From Microthrixaceae bacterium (GTDB taxonomy: Bacteria; Actinomycetota; Acidimicrobiia; Acidimicrobiales; Microtrichaceae): a DNA stretch of 37,642 nucleotides. A program made the translations under genes and the position numbers. Below, piece after piece: positions 9,924-18,300 of the stretch. A model generated the notes under the pieces. It made no database searches and was not told the DNA's origin. It saw only the letters and a list, made by a program, of their open reading frames with translations. Each line of letters opens with the position of its first letter. Within the stretch, counting starts at the first letter, position 1. Where the stretch lies: assembly GCA_020845705.1 (NCBI GenBank), contig JADLFH010000032.1:1-37642 (forward strand), read 5' to 3'.

Positions 9924-10455
9924 CGGTCCAAAGCTGCCCGTCGAGGCCCGACTCCAGGGTGGCGAGCCGGGCTGCGGTCGTGTCGTTGCGAAGGTCGTGA
10001 GCCCACATGATCAGCGCGTCCTCGTTGATGTCGGCGTAGTAGTTCGGGCGGATCCCACCCGGTGCGAAACCGAAGCGTCGGTACAGCTCCTGCGCCGCGT
10101 GGTTTCCGAGGCGGACCTCGAGCGTCACGTCGTCGACCTCCCGCTCGATGCAGCCTCTCATCAGCACCAGCATCAGACGGGTTCCGATGCCGCGCCGGTG
10201 CTGGGTGGGATCGACCGCGACGTTGGTGAGGTGCGCCTCGACCGTTGTGAGCATCACTCCGCCGAAGCCCACCACCACCGAGCCCACCAGAGCCACCACG
10301 TAGATCCGACTCGTCGGCATCCGCAGCTCGCCGGCGAAGAGCCCGTGGGACCACGGCCTGTGGTTCGTCTGGCGTTCGATCTCAACCACGCCACGAAGAT
10401 GTCGGCGCCGCATGGGCGCGATGACCACCGGAGCGTCGGTCGCGACCGCAGTCAT
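9913..10455 (-). CDS. rimI: GNAT acetyltransferase, RimI (ribosomal protein S18 N-acetyltransferase)
   Basis: A 180-residue GNAT-fold N-acetyltransferase. It has a start region typical of RimI (IAPMRRRHLRGVVEIERQ), the acetyl-CoA binding segment AVDPTQHRRGIGTRLMLVL near 79-97 with the Q/R-x-x-G-x-G pattern, and LEVRLGNHAAQELYRRFGF near 110-130. RimI acetylates the N-terminus of ribosomal protein S18; in actinobacteria the enzyme often accepts other substrates. It lies between tsaB and tsaD, a widely conserved arrangement that supports the name. Its ATG at 10455 overlaps the tsaB stop as ATGA. The C-terminal approximately 30 residues extend past the core fold. Confidence 0.88.
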   Translation of the reverse strand: MTAVATDAPVVIAPMRRRHLRGVVEIERQTNHRPWSHGLFAGELRMPTSRIYVVALVGSVVVGFGGVMLTTVEAHLTNVAVDPTQHRRGIGTRLMLVLMRGCIEREVDDVTLEVRLGNHAAQELYRRFGFAPGGIRPNYYADINEDALIMWAHDLRNDTTAARLATLESGLDGQLWTDGF

Positions 10456-11150
10456 CGCTGCTCCCGTGTGGCCCAGTTGATCTCCGCGTCGGGTTTGCGC
10501 AGGTAGATGGGCTGGAGCGTGTCGCCGGGTTGGAACTGCTCCCGAAGCGCCCGGGCGTGCGCCAGCTGTACCAGCGACGAGGCGGAGGGATGCGCCACCG
10601 CGAGATCCGCGAGCTCCACCTTGGTGAGCCCGTCGAACACCTCGTGATAGCGGTGCGCTCCGTCGCCGACCAACAGCACCTCCTCGCCTGAGGCAACCAG
10701 CTCCGAGGCGAGGTCTTCAGGTGTGCCGAGTCGGTGCTCGCCCAGACGTTGGATGCCACCGGGCACCTGACGGTAGAACGCGAAGTACAGCTCGCCACGG
10801 CGGGCGTCGATCGCCGCAGCGATGAGTCGCGACGTGTACCGCACCGGGAACGCCAGGAGGTCGAGGCTGGCGACGCCGATCATCGGAACCGCCAACGCGT
10901 GCGCCAACGACTTCGCGGTGGCGATCCCCACGCGGAGGCCGGTGAAAAGTCCAGGGCCCAGGTCGACCGCGACCACCGAGATCTCGCCGAGGTCGATCTG
11001 AGCTTGGGCGCAGATGAACTCGATGGAAGGCACGAGCGACTCGGCGTGGCGGCGTCCCTTGGTGGTGTGGGCCGCGGCGAGCACCCCTTCGTGGCCCCCT
11101 ATGGCACACCCCGCGGCGTAGGTGGCCGTCTCGATCCCCAGTATCAGCAT
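10452..11150 (-). CDS. tsaB: t6A biosynthesis protein TsaB
   Basis: The 232-residue partner of TsaD, an ASKHA-fold protein that scaffolds the t6A synthase and is not itself catalytic. It starts MLILGIETATYAAGCAIGG and has GRRHAESLVPSIEFI near 32-47, VVAVDLGPGLFTGLRVGIATAKSLA near 59-85 (the conserved G-P-G-x-F-T-G-L-R motif), and VASLDLLAF near 97-105. Length is normal. It overlaps tsaE by 7 bp upstream and rimI by 4 bp downstream, so the four genes are almost certainly translated from one transcript. Confidence 0.96.
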   Translation of the reverse strand: MLILGIETATYAAGCAIGGHEGVLAAAHTTKGRRHAESLVPSIEFICAQAQIDLGEISVVAVDLGPGLFTGLRVGIATAKSLAHALAVPMIGVASLDLLAFPVRYTSRLIAAAIDARRGELYFAFYRQVPGGIQRLGEHRLGTPEDLASELVASGEEVLLVGDGAHRYHEVFDGLTKVELADLAVAHPSASSLVQLAHARALREQFQPGDTLQPIYLRKPDAEINWATREQR

Positions 11151-11638
11151 GGCGTTGAGTCCTCATCTGCGATCCACGGCGCCAGAGCCGCGCGCAGCGC
11201 CCGATCGCGTGCCGCCCAGGATCCCACCGTCTCGATCTCGATCAACCGGTCGTCATCTCCTTCGGCGAGGTGGATCCGGACTTCGAGTCGATCAGCCCCG
11301 AGCAACGGGGCGATGGTGTCTCCCCACTCGATCACCGTGACGGCATCGCCGTCGAGCAGTTCGCTGAGCCCCAGGTCGGCCACCTCGTCGATGCCGAGTC
11401 GGTACACGTCGAGGTGGAACAGGCTCAGGCGCCCCTCGTAGCTGCGGACCAGGGTGAAGGTGGGGCTGGTGATCTGCTCGTCCACTCCGAGACCCCGGCC
11501 GAACCCCTGCGTGAAGGTGGTCTTGCCCGCGCCCAGGTCTCCCGACAGAAGGAGGAGATCCCGCGGACGCACCATCTCGGCCACCGCTGCGGCGAGTTGT
11601 GCGGTCTCCGCTGCGGCAGCGGTCCGGGTGAGAATCAC
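11144..11638 (-). CDS. tsaE: t6A biosynthesis ATPase TsaE
   Basis: A 164-residue P-loop ATPase needed for multi-turnover t6A synthesis by TsaD/TsaB. It has the Walker A GDLGAGKTTFTQGFGRGLG (about 32-50), ITSPTFTLVRSY near 55-66 and the Walker B-like FHLDVYRL near 73-80. I place the start at the GTG at 11638 (VILTRTAA); an open frame continues upstream, but that part is basic, lacks family similarity and crosses the divergent promoter. A TATCGT -10 box ends 6 nt before this GTG, so the transcript is probably leaderless, which supports the start. Confidence 0.93.
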   Translation of the reverse strand: MILTRTAAAAETAQLAAAVAEMVRPRDLLLLSGDLGAGKTTFTQGFGRGLGVDEQITSPTFTLVRSYEGRLSLFHLDVYRLGIDEVADLGLSELLDGDAVTVIEWGDTIAPLLGADRLEVRIHLAEGDDDRLIEIETVGSWAARDRALRAALAPWIADEDSTPC

Positions 11639-11644
11639 CCGGTC

Positions 11645-11650
11645 ACGATA
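11645..11650 (-). promoter_or_regulatory. -10 box of tsaE, apparently leaderless
   Basis: Minus-strand TATCGT (11650-11645) fits the TAnnnT actinobacterial -10 and is followed by 6 nt and then the GTG start at 11638. Transcription would begin at or next to the start codon, giving a leaderless mRNA. No convincing -35 box is visible. Confidence 0.5.
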
Positions 11651-11682
11651 CCGACCGCTGCGAACCAGCCGATACGGCCTCC

Positions 11683-11688
11683 TATCGT
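11683..11688 (+). promoter_or_regulatory. -10 box of the secreted-protein gene, apparently leaderless
   Basis: Plus-strand TATCGT (11683-11688) is the mirror image of the tsaE box: TATCGTG here and CACGATA at 11644-11650 form a 7-bp inverted repeat spaced by 32 nt. It ends 8 nt before the ATG at 11697, so this transcript is also expected to be leaderless or nearly so. Confidence 0.5.
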
Positions 11689-11696
11689 GGGACACG

Positions 11697-12434
11697 ATGC
11701 GAAACCGCTCTACACTCCGCCGGCTTCGGCGACTGGTTCTGCCCGTGGCGGTCGCCCTGACACTCGTGTCGGGGGTGCCTGTGGCCGCACAGTCCACCTA
11801 TGTGTCCCTCGACGTGCGAACGACACCGGCCCAGCCCCAACCCGGCGACGACGTGACGGTGACCGTGAGGGTCTCGGAGTGCCCGCCCGGAGCGACCCTC
11901 GTGGAGGTGCTCCTCTCCAGCAGCAGTTCCCAGAGCACCACTGCCGCGCTGATGGCCGAGTCACTTGCGCGCACGTCGCTGCTGTGGCGCACGAAGGCGG
12001 TGATAGAGCTTCCCGACGCCATCGAAGGGTGGTACGGGGTGCGCGTGCAGTGCGGAACCTTCGTGCCCGACCACGTGCCCATGGCGAACACGTACTTCGC
12101 GGTGGGCGCGAACCCCACCAAGGAGATACACCTCTCGGGCACCGAGGTGGAGGAGGGCAAGACCCTCACCTTGTCGGGCAACGGCTGTCCCGGCAGCACC
12201 GTGGAATACGAGGTGCAGCAGTACACCGGCCGTGCCGGCACCTTCGTCCCCACCGGCACCATCGCGGTCGGCCCGGGCGGGCTGTGGTCGGGCGAGATCC
12301 CCTTCAGCATGGGGCTGACCTATGGGTTGGCCAACGTGGAGGCGCGCTGCACGATCCTCAACCGCTACGGCGAGTCGGTCTACATCTCCTACGGCCGGCC
12401 GCTGGAGGTGAGGGTGCTGCGGGCAGCCGAGTGA
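11697..12434 (+). CDS. Secreted two-domain beta-rich protein of unknown function
   Basis: I do not recognise the family of this 245-residue protein. A signal peptide covers residues 1-31 (basic MRNRSTLRRLRR, hydrophobic VLPVAVALTLVSG, then VAA|Q). The mature part seems to be two similar beta-sandwich domains, about 33-137 and 140-242. Each carries one pair of cysteines (62 and 119; 164 and 218), spaced to make a disulfide within each domain, as in Ig-like folds. There is no membrane anchor or sortase signal, so it is probably released or cell-wall associated. The ATG at 11697 is chosen because the signal peptide starts there and a -10 box ends 8 nt upstream. It is the only plus-strand gene within the long minus-strand run, between alr and tsaE. 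Confidence 0.85.
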   Translation: MRNRSTLRRLRRLVLPVAVALTLVSGVPVAAQSTYVSLDVRTTPAQPQPGDDVTVTVRVSECPPGATLVEVLLSSSSSQSTTAALMAESLARTSLLWRTKAVIELPDAIEGWYGVRVQCGTFVPDHVPMANTYFAVGANPTKEIHLSGTEVEEGKTLTLSGNGCPGSTVEYEVQQYTGRAGTFVPTGTIAVGPGGLWSGEIPFSMGLTYGLANVEARCTILNRYGESVYISYGRPLEVRVLRAAE

Positions 12435-12441
12435 GCGCCCC

Positions 12442-13572
12442 TCAGGCCCGGAGGTGGTGTCGGGGCAGTCGCGTGCTCAGCCGTGTCACGATCTCGTAGG
12501 GGATGGTGCCAAGGCGCGCCGCCCACTCCGCGGGGTCGACCCGCTCGTCGCCCTGGGTGCCCAACAACACCACCTCGTCGCCCACCGACACGGAATCCGA
12601 ACCGCAGTCCACCATCAGGTGGTCCATCGTCACCGCTCCCACGATGCGTCGTCGCCGGCCGCCGATCAACACCTCGCCGACGCCGAAGCCGAGACCGCGA
12701 TCCACGCCGTCCGCATAGCCGATCGGCACGGTGGCCACGTTGCGATCCGTCGATGCAGCGTCGCCCAGCCCGTAGCTGAGCCCCTCCCCGACGGGAAGCT
12801 CCGCTACCCGCGCGACCGCCGAGCGAAGGGTGAGCACGGGTCGGAGCGGGACCAGGGGCGCTACCGCGCCGCTCGGTGCGATCCCGTAGGCGGCGATGCC
12901 GCAGCGCACCATGTCGTATCGGGAACGCGGGTGGGCGATGGCGCCTGCGGAGTTGGCGGCGTGTCGACGGGGGACGGATCCGCCCGAAGCGGCGAACTCG
13001 CCGGCGACCCGGTCGAAGAGGTCCAACTGTTCGGCGGTCTCGGGGCGCGCCGGGTCGTCTGCCACCGCGAGGTGGGTCCACACGCCGCCCAGCCGAAGCG
13101 CCCGCGACTCCTCGACGGCGCGCAGCAGACCGAGGGCGTCGGCAGGGGTCGCGCCGTAGCGGTGCATCCCGGTGTCCAGCTTCACCTCGACGCGCGCAAC
13201 CCGACCCTCGATCGCGGCCGCCTCCTCCACCAGTCCGAGCGCGTCGCTCGACCAGATCGTGACGGACATGTCACCGCGCACGGCGTCTCGAGCGGCGTGG
13301 AGGCTCCAGGGCTCCACGAGCAACAGGACCGGCACTGCCACCGCCGCGTCGCGCAGCTCCAACGCCTCGTCCACGGTGGCCACGGCGAGCTCGTCGGCCC
13401 CCGCCGAGACGGCAGCCTGCGCCACCTCCACCGCTCCGTGGCCGTAGCCACCGGCTTTGACCACCACACAGCAGGTCGCCGGCGCCGCGATCCGCCGCAG
13501 CTCCGCGACGTTCGCCTCGATCGCAGCCAGATCGACCTCCGCGACGGTAGGTCGCCGCAACGACGGCCTCAC
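12442..13572 (-). CDS. alr: Alanine racemase
   Basis: A 376-residue PLP enzyme that interconverts L- and D-alanine for peptidoglycan. The PLP lysine is in VVKAGGYGHG near residue 39 (commonly VKANAYGHG, so the Ala-Asn pair is Gly-Gly here). Other conserved parts are LDTGMHRYG near 133-142, MVRCGIAAYGIAPS near 220, the catalytic-tyrosine region GEGLSYGL near 257-264 and VTMDHLMVD near 305-313. The GTG at 13572 overlaps the TGA of the upstream nnr gene as GTGA; a longer start at 13599 would overlap that gene further without adding conserved sequence. It is convergent with the secreted-protein gene, with 7 bp between the two stops. Confidence 0.95.
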   Translation of the reverse strand: MRPSLRRPTVAEVDLAAIEANVAELRRIAAPATCCVVVKAGGYGHGAVEVAQAAVSAGADELAVATVDEALELRDAAVAVPVLLLVEPWSLHAARDAVRGDMSVTIWSSDALGLVEEAAAIEGRVARVEVKLDTGMHRYGATPADALGLLRAVEESRALRLGGVWTHLAVADDPARPETAEQLDLFDRVAGEFAASGGSVPRRHAANSAGAIAHPRSRYDMVRCGIAAYGIAPSGAVAPLVPLRPVLTLRSAVARVAELPVGEGLSYGLGDAASTDRNVATVPIGYADGVDRGLGFGVGEVLIGGRRRRIVGAVTMDHLMVDCGSDSVSVGDEVVLLGTQGDERVDPAEWAARLGTIPYEIVTRLSTRLPRHHLRA

Positions 13573-14921
13573 CCGAGGGCCTCCACACAACCCGCCCACG
13601 CGGCGGGAAGCAGCTCGGGCAGGTCTCCCGCCACGAACCCGACGGTGCGGTCCGACCGACTGGCCGCACGACCGTGGAGGTGCGCGGCCGCCGCCGCCGA
13701 CTCGAAGGCGCTCAAACCCCTCGCCAACAACGCACCGACCAGACCCGCCAGCACGTCGCCGGTGCCGGCGGTGGCGAGCCTCGCATCACCTGAGACCACG
13801 AGAGCCGCTCGACCGTCGGGATGTGCGACGACGGTTGTGGGACCTTTGAGGAGCACCACTGCCGCCCGGGCCGCGGCCAGCCGTCGAGCCGCGTCGATGC
13901 GGTCGGCGCCGGGCGGCCGGCCCGTGAGGAACGCATACTCGCCGTCGTGTGGGGTCAGGACGCTGGGGCGGTCCGTGGGCATCGCTGCGTCGTCGTCTGC
14001 GAGGCACCACAACGCGTCACCGTCCAACACGAGCGGTTTCGGACACGTCGCGGCGATCCTCACCACCGCGTCGCGAGTGGCGGCCTGTCGGCCCAGCCCC
14101 GGACCCACCACCACCGCGCCGAAGCGGGCGGCACCTTCGACCACCACACGATCCCACCCGACCAACGGCAGCGGCTCCTGCACCACCTCGACCGGCGCGC
14201 GGGGCTCGGTGGCGCCGGGGACGGCGAGGCGCACATAAGACCCTCCTCCCCTCGCCGCGCCCCGCGCGGCGAGGACGGCAGCGCCTCCCATGCCGGGCGA
14301 CCCGGCCACGATCCACACCGCGTGGCGCCACTTGTGATCATCCGGCGACACAGCCGGCAGCCAACCCCCGACCGTCTCGTCGGTCACAAGCCCTGTCGCG
14401 GACTGCGCCGGCAGACCGATGTCGGCCACCTCGACACGACCCGCGAGTCGCCGGCCGTCGGCGAAGACCAGCCCCGGTTTCAGCGCGGCGAAGCTCACCG
14501 TGGCGACTGCTCGAAGCGGCCGTCCCGCGGCGATGCCGGTGAGTCCATCGACGCCGGAGGGGATGTCGACGGCGAGCACCGGCGCATCCACCTGCGGCGC
14601 CACGAACTCGCCCCGCAAGCCGGTGCCGAACGCCGCGTCGATCACCAGGTCCACCCCGTCGATCCGCTCCGGCAGGCGATCGGTGTCATACACCTGCACC
14701 CCCACGCCACCGCGTCGAAGGCGTCGAGTCGCGACCCGTCCGTCGGCGCCGTTGTTGCCCGGCCCACAGATCACCGCCACACGACGGCCGTAACGCCCTC
14801 CCAACAGGTCGATCGCCGCACGTTCGACGGCCGCTCCCGCCCGCTCGACCAGCACCTCGGTCGCGTCGGCGGCCTCGGCGTCGATGCGGCGCATCTCCTC
14901 GGGTGTCACAACCGGCAGCAC
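13569..14921 (-). CDS. nnrED: Bifunctional NAD(P)H-hydrate epimerase / ADP-dependent dehydratase
   Basis: A 450-residue metabolite-repair fusion. The N-terminal YjeF_N epimerase domain (about 1-205) interconverts R and S forms of hydrated NAD(P)H and has VICGPGNNGADGRVATRRL near 50-68 (the usual GNNGGDG reads GNNGADG) and AVDIPSGVDGLTG near 117-129. The C-terminal carbohydrate-kinase-like domain (about 215-445) dehydrates the S form with ADP and has LTPHDGEYAFLTG near 325-337, VVLLKGPTTVVA near 357-368 and the catalytic TAGTGDVLAGLVGALL near 385-400. It starts with GTG 18 bp after acpS and is coupled to alr by GTGA. Length is normal for the fused form. Confidence 0.95.
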   Translation of the reverse strand: MLPVVTPEEMRRIDAEAADATEVLVERAGAAVERAAIDLLGGRYGRRVAVICGPGNNGADGRVATRRLRRGGVGVQVYDTDRLPERIDGVDLVIDAAFGTGLRGEFVAPQVDAPVLAVDIPSGVDGLTGIAAGRPLRAVATVSFAALKPGLVFADGRRLAGRVEVADIGLPAQSATGLVTDETVGGWLPAVSPDDHKWRHAVWIVAGSPGMGGAAVLAARGAARGGGSYVRLAVPGATEPRAPVEVVQEPLPLVGWDRVVVEGAARFGAVVVGPGLGRQAATRDAVVRIAATCPKPLVLDGDALWCLADDDAAMPTDRPSVLTPHDGEYAFLTGRPPGADRIDAARRLAAARAAVVLLKGPTTVVAHPDGRAALVVSGDARLATAGTGDVLAGLVGALLARGLSAFESAAAAAHLHGRAASRSDRTVGFVAGDLPELLPAAWAGCVEALG

Positions 14922-14939
14922 CGTTGGAGTCTCGCACCC

Positions 14940-15353
14940 TCAACCGCTGGACGCGACAGCCACCACGACCGCGGCTGCCACCCCGCCGTCGTGGGTCAGG
15001 CTCACCAGCCACCGTCGCACACCACGGTCCGCCGCAGCTGTGGCCGCTGTGGCGTGGAGCCGGATCGCCGGGGGACTCCCGCCGCCTCCGGTCACTTCGA
15101 TCTCCCGCAGCGGCAGGTCGAATATGCCCAGACCCAACGCCTTGAGCACCGCCTCCTTCGCCGCGAACCTCGCTGCCAGCGACGGGGCAGGGTCCTCTGG
15201 TCGAGCCCGGGCCAGCTCCGACTCGGTGAAGTACCGCGGGCCGAACCCCTCGGTCCGCCCGAGGGCCCGCCGCATCCGTTCGATGTCCACCACGTCGATG
15301 CCCACGCCCACAACACCCGGCTGGTGGCCCAGCTCGGCGGGAGCCTCGATCAC
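14940..15353 (-). CDS. acpS: Holo-[acyl-carrier-protein] synthase AcpS
   Basis: A 137-residue phosphopantetheinyl transferase that activates acyl carrier proteins using CoA. Motifs are GVGIDVVDIERM near 16-27 (metal-binding Asp) and ARFAAKEAVLKALG near 60-73 (metal-binding Glu and the KExxxKA signature), followed by a C-terminal SLTHDGGVAAAVVV. The GTG start at 15353 overlaps the glmS TGA as GTGA. The N-terminus may be about 10 residues shorter in reality, since the conserved domain begins at about residue 14, but no better start with a ribosome binding site is visible. Confidence 0.95.
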   Translation of the reverse strand: MIEAPAELGHQPGVVGVGIDVVDIERMRRALGRTEGFGPRYFTESELARARPEDPAPSLAARFAAKEAVLKALGLGIFDLPLREIEVTGGGGSPPAIRLHATAATAAADRGVRRWLVSLTHDGGVAAAVVVAVASSG

Positions 15354-18300
15354 GACCGCCAGCGGTTCGCGAGGTCCCAGATGGGTTCACACAACAGGTC
15401 CACCGTGGGCTGTTCGGCCAGCAGATCCTCGCGGAAGACGTCCTCGGTCTCGGTCACATGGTCACGCAGGGCCTGGTAGCGCCGGCGATACCCCGAGAGC
15501 ACGCCACGGGCGACGGTTGCGCCGAGACGATCGTGGAGGCGCAGGTGCAACAGCGTCAGCCCGGTGGTCTCGCTGTCCTTCGTCTCGGGGACGATCAGCA
15601 CCAGACGGCCGTCGCTTCTACCCTGCGCGACCATCAGCTCCTGTTCGCGCGCAACCAGGTGCTTGGTGCCGCGAAGCCTCGGATCACGCTCGGCTCGCGA
15701 CACCAGGTTCGCCGCTATCCCGGCCCGGTCGACCACCACCACGGTCGGATCCTCACCATCGGGGTCCTCCACGCGGTAGCGGGTCGAACCCAACACTTCG
15801 ACAACCGCCGGATCGAGATCCGCCAGCGAACGCAACGTGGCGTAGCTGAGCCGGTCCCTCGGCGCTCCCGCCGACAACGTCGCCGCAACGAGTCCCACGT
15901 GCAGCAGTGATTCGTCGGAACGACTGATGCCGACGGTGACGGTCTTGGCCTGGTGTTTGATCGCGTCGATCGGCCGGGTGAGCTCCTCGATCGCCGCGGT
16001 CAATCCTGCGGTGAGGTCGTCGAGCACCACCCCGGGGGTGCCGACCTTGCCGAACTCGGCCTGGTAGGAGGCGAGGCCGCTGATGCCTGTGGCGTATCGG
16101 AACAGCGACGCGACCCGAACCGCTGTTGCGGCTTCGAGGTGCCCGTTGTAGGCACCCGCCCGCAACGAGTCCAGGAACGTGGCGGCCAGGGGCTGGAGTT
16201 CGTGTTGCACCGCGTCCAAGACGGCTCGGGTGACCGGCTCCTCGGCGTCGAGTTGTCCCGCCACGCGCTCGATGACACCTCGTGCCTCACGAAGGGGGTT
16301 CGCCTGGGCGTCGATGGCCAGCGCGGCCTCGTAGCCGAAGAGGTGGCCCACCATCGACGAGAGCACGAAGGCCACCCGCGGATCGGTCTCGGGAACCGCG
16401 ATCACGTGTAGGGCCGCGCCGTAGGGCTGCTCGCCCTCGGTGGCGATCACTATCGGGGCCGCCTTGTGGGCACGGTAGATGGCGATCTCCTTGCCCACGT
16501 CGGCTGCGATGGAACCACCGAGGCCCGCCGCGCACACCAGGATGAGCGGCTCGGAGGACAGGTCGATGTGCTTCTTGTCCTCGGTGGCGTCACAGGCGAT
16601 CGACTTGTAGCAGAGCTCGGAGAGCTTTATCCGGACCTCTCGCGCCGCGATCGAGTTCGCTCCGTTGCCCACGATCGCCCAGTAGCGGCGGGAGGGGGCG
16701 AACCGCTGAGCGGCAACTGCGACGTCCTCGCGCCGCCCGAGGACCTCCACCATCCGCTCGGGCAGCTCACGCAACGCCCGCAACAGGTGCTGCTCGTCGG
16801 GGGCCGAAGCCTTCACGCCACCGTCGACCAGTTCCGAGATCGCGTACGCGAGGAGCATGCCGGCCGCGATCTGGGCGTAGAACGCCTTGGTGGACGCCAC
16901 ACTCATCTCCACGTCGCGACCGTCGGATGTGTAGAGCACCCCGTCGGACTTGTCGCACAGGTCGCTGTTGCGGCGGTTCACCACCGCTATCACCCGTGCG
17001 CCGCGTGACCGGGCCAGGTCGACGGTGCGGTTGGTGTCAGTGGTCGTGCCGGACTGGCTGATGGCCACCACGAGCGTGTCGGACATGTCCGCCCGAAGGC
17101 GGAAGCCCGACAACTCGGTCGCCAACACCGCCTCCACACGCACCGCGGTCTGCTCCAGCAGGCGGTCGAGCGCCGCCACCAGACCGTGGCCGGCCGCGGC
17201 CGCGGTTCCCTGGCCGATGACGAGCACGCGCTGGATGGTCCCGTCGACCAATGGCGTGGAGATCTCCGGTGGCAGGGTTGCGGCGCCCAGCATCACAGCC
17301 AGCTCACCGTCGTGTTCCACGAGCTTGCCGCGAAGCGTCTTGCGGAAGCCGCCGGGGGCGTCGCTGATCTCCTTCAGCAGGAAGTGGGGAAAGCTGCCGC
17401 GGTCGATGTCGCGGGTGGTGATCTCGGCCTGCACAACCTCCTGGGCCGACACCGGCAGTTCGGTCCCGTCATAGGACCATCGACGGATCGAGCCGAGATC
17501 ACCGGCATGGCCCGCGTCGAGCGCCACGATCTGACCGCGGGAGGCGGTGGGGTTGGTCGGGTCGGACGGACACTCGCCGTCCATCCGCAGGTACTCGTCG
17601 GCGTCCTCGACCACCCCGTAGGGCTCGCTGGCCACCAGGTAGGCGTCGTCCGCGAGACCCACGTAGAGGGCCTGGCCGCTTCCGCGTAGGGCCAGGAGGA
17701 TGCGTCCCGGCTCGGTGGAGGACACCGCGCCGATGGCAACCGACCCGTCGAGGACCCGGACGGTCTCACGGAAGGCCTCCACCGTTTCGAGACCTTCCTC
17801 GATCCGGCGGGCCATCACGGCCGGGATCACCTTGGCGTCGGTGGTGATCGTCGCCGGAAGCTGCATCTCCTCGGCCGCTATCAGATCCGCGAAGTTGTCC
17901 ACGTCGCCGTTGAGCACCGCCGTGACGAAGGGCAGCGGATCACGGCCGATCTCCTCGGAGGACTGCGGGTGGGCGTTGGACTCCGAGATGATCCCCACCG
18001 ACGCCCACCGGGTGTGGCCCAACACCACCGCTTCGGCCGTGGGGGCCGCTAGCGCTGCCCTCAACAGCTCGTCGGAGCGGATGGCGTTGCGCAGGACGGC
18101 GGTGTTGTCGCCGAGCTCGCCGATCTCGGCGGCGGCCTTGTACACGAAGACGAGCGCGTCGCACGCCACCTGCACCGAGCCCGACACGAACAACGGATCA
18201 CGACGCGCGGCGAGAGCCGATGCAACCTTGTCGTCCGTGAGGTCGAGGCCGTGGCGCCAGATGACGATCTCCACGCCTGCGGAGTCGCGGCCCCTCACCT

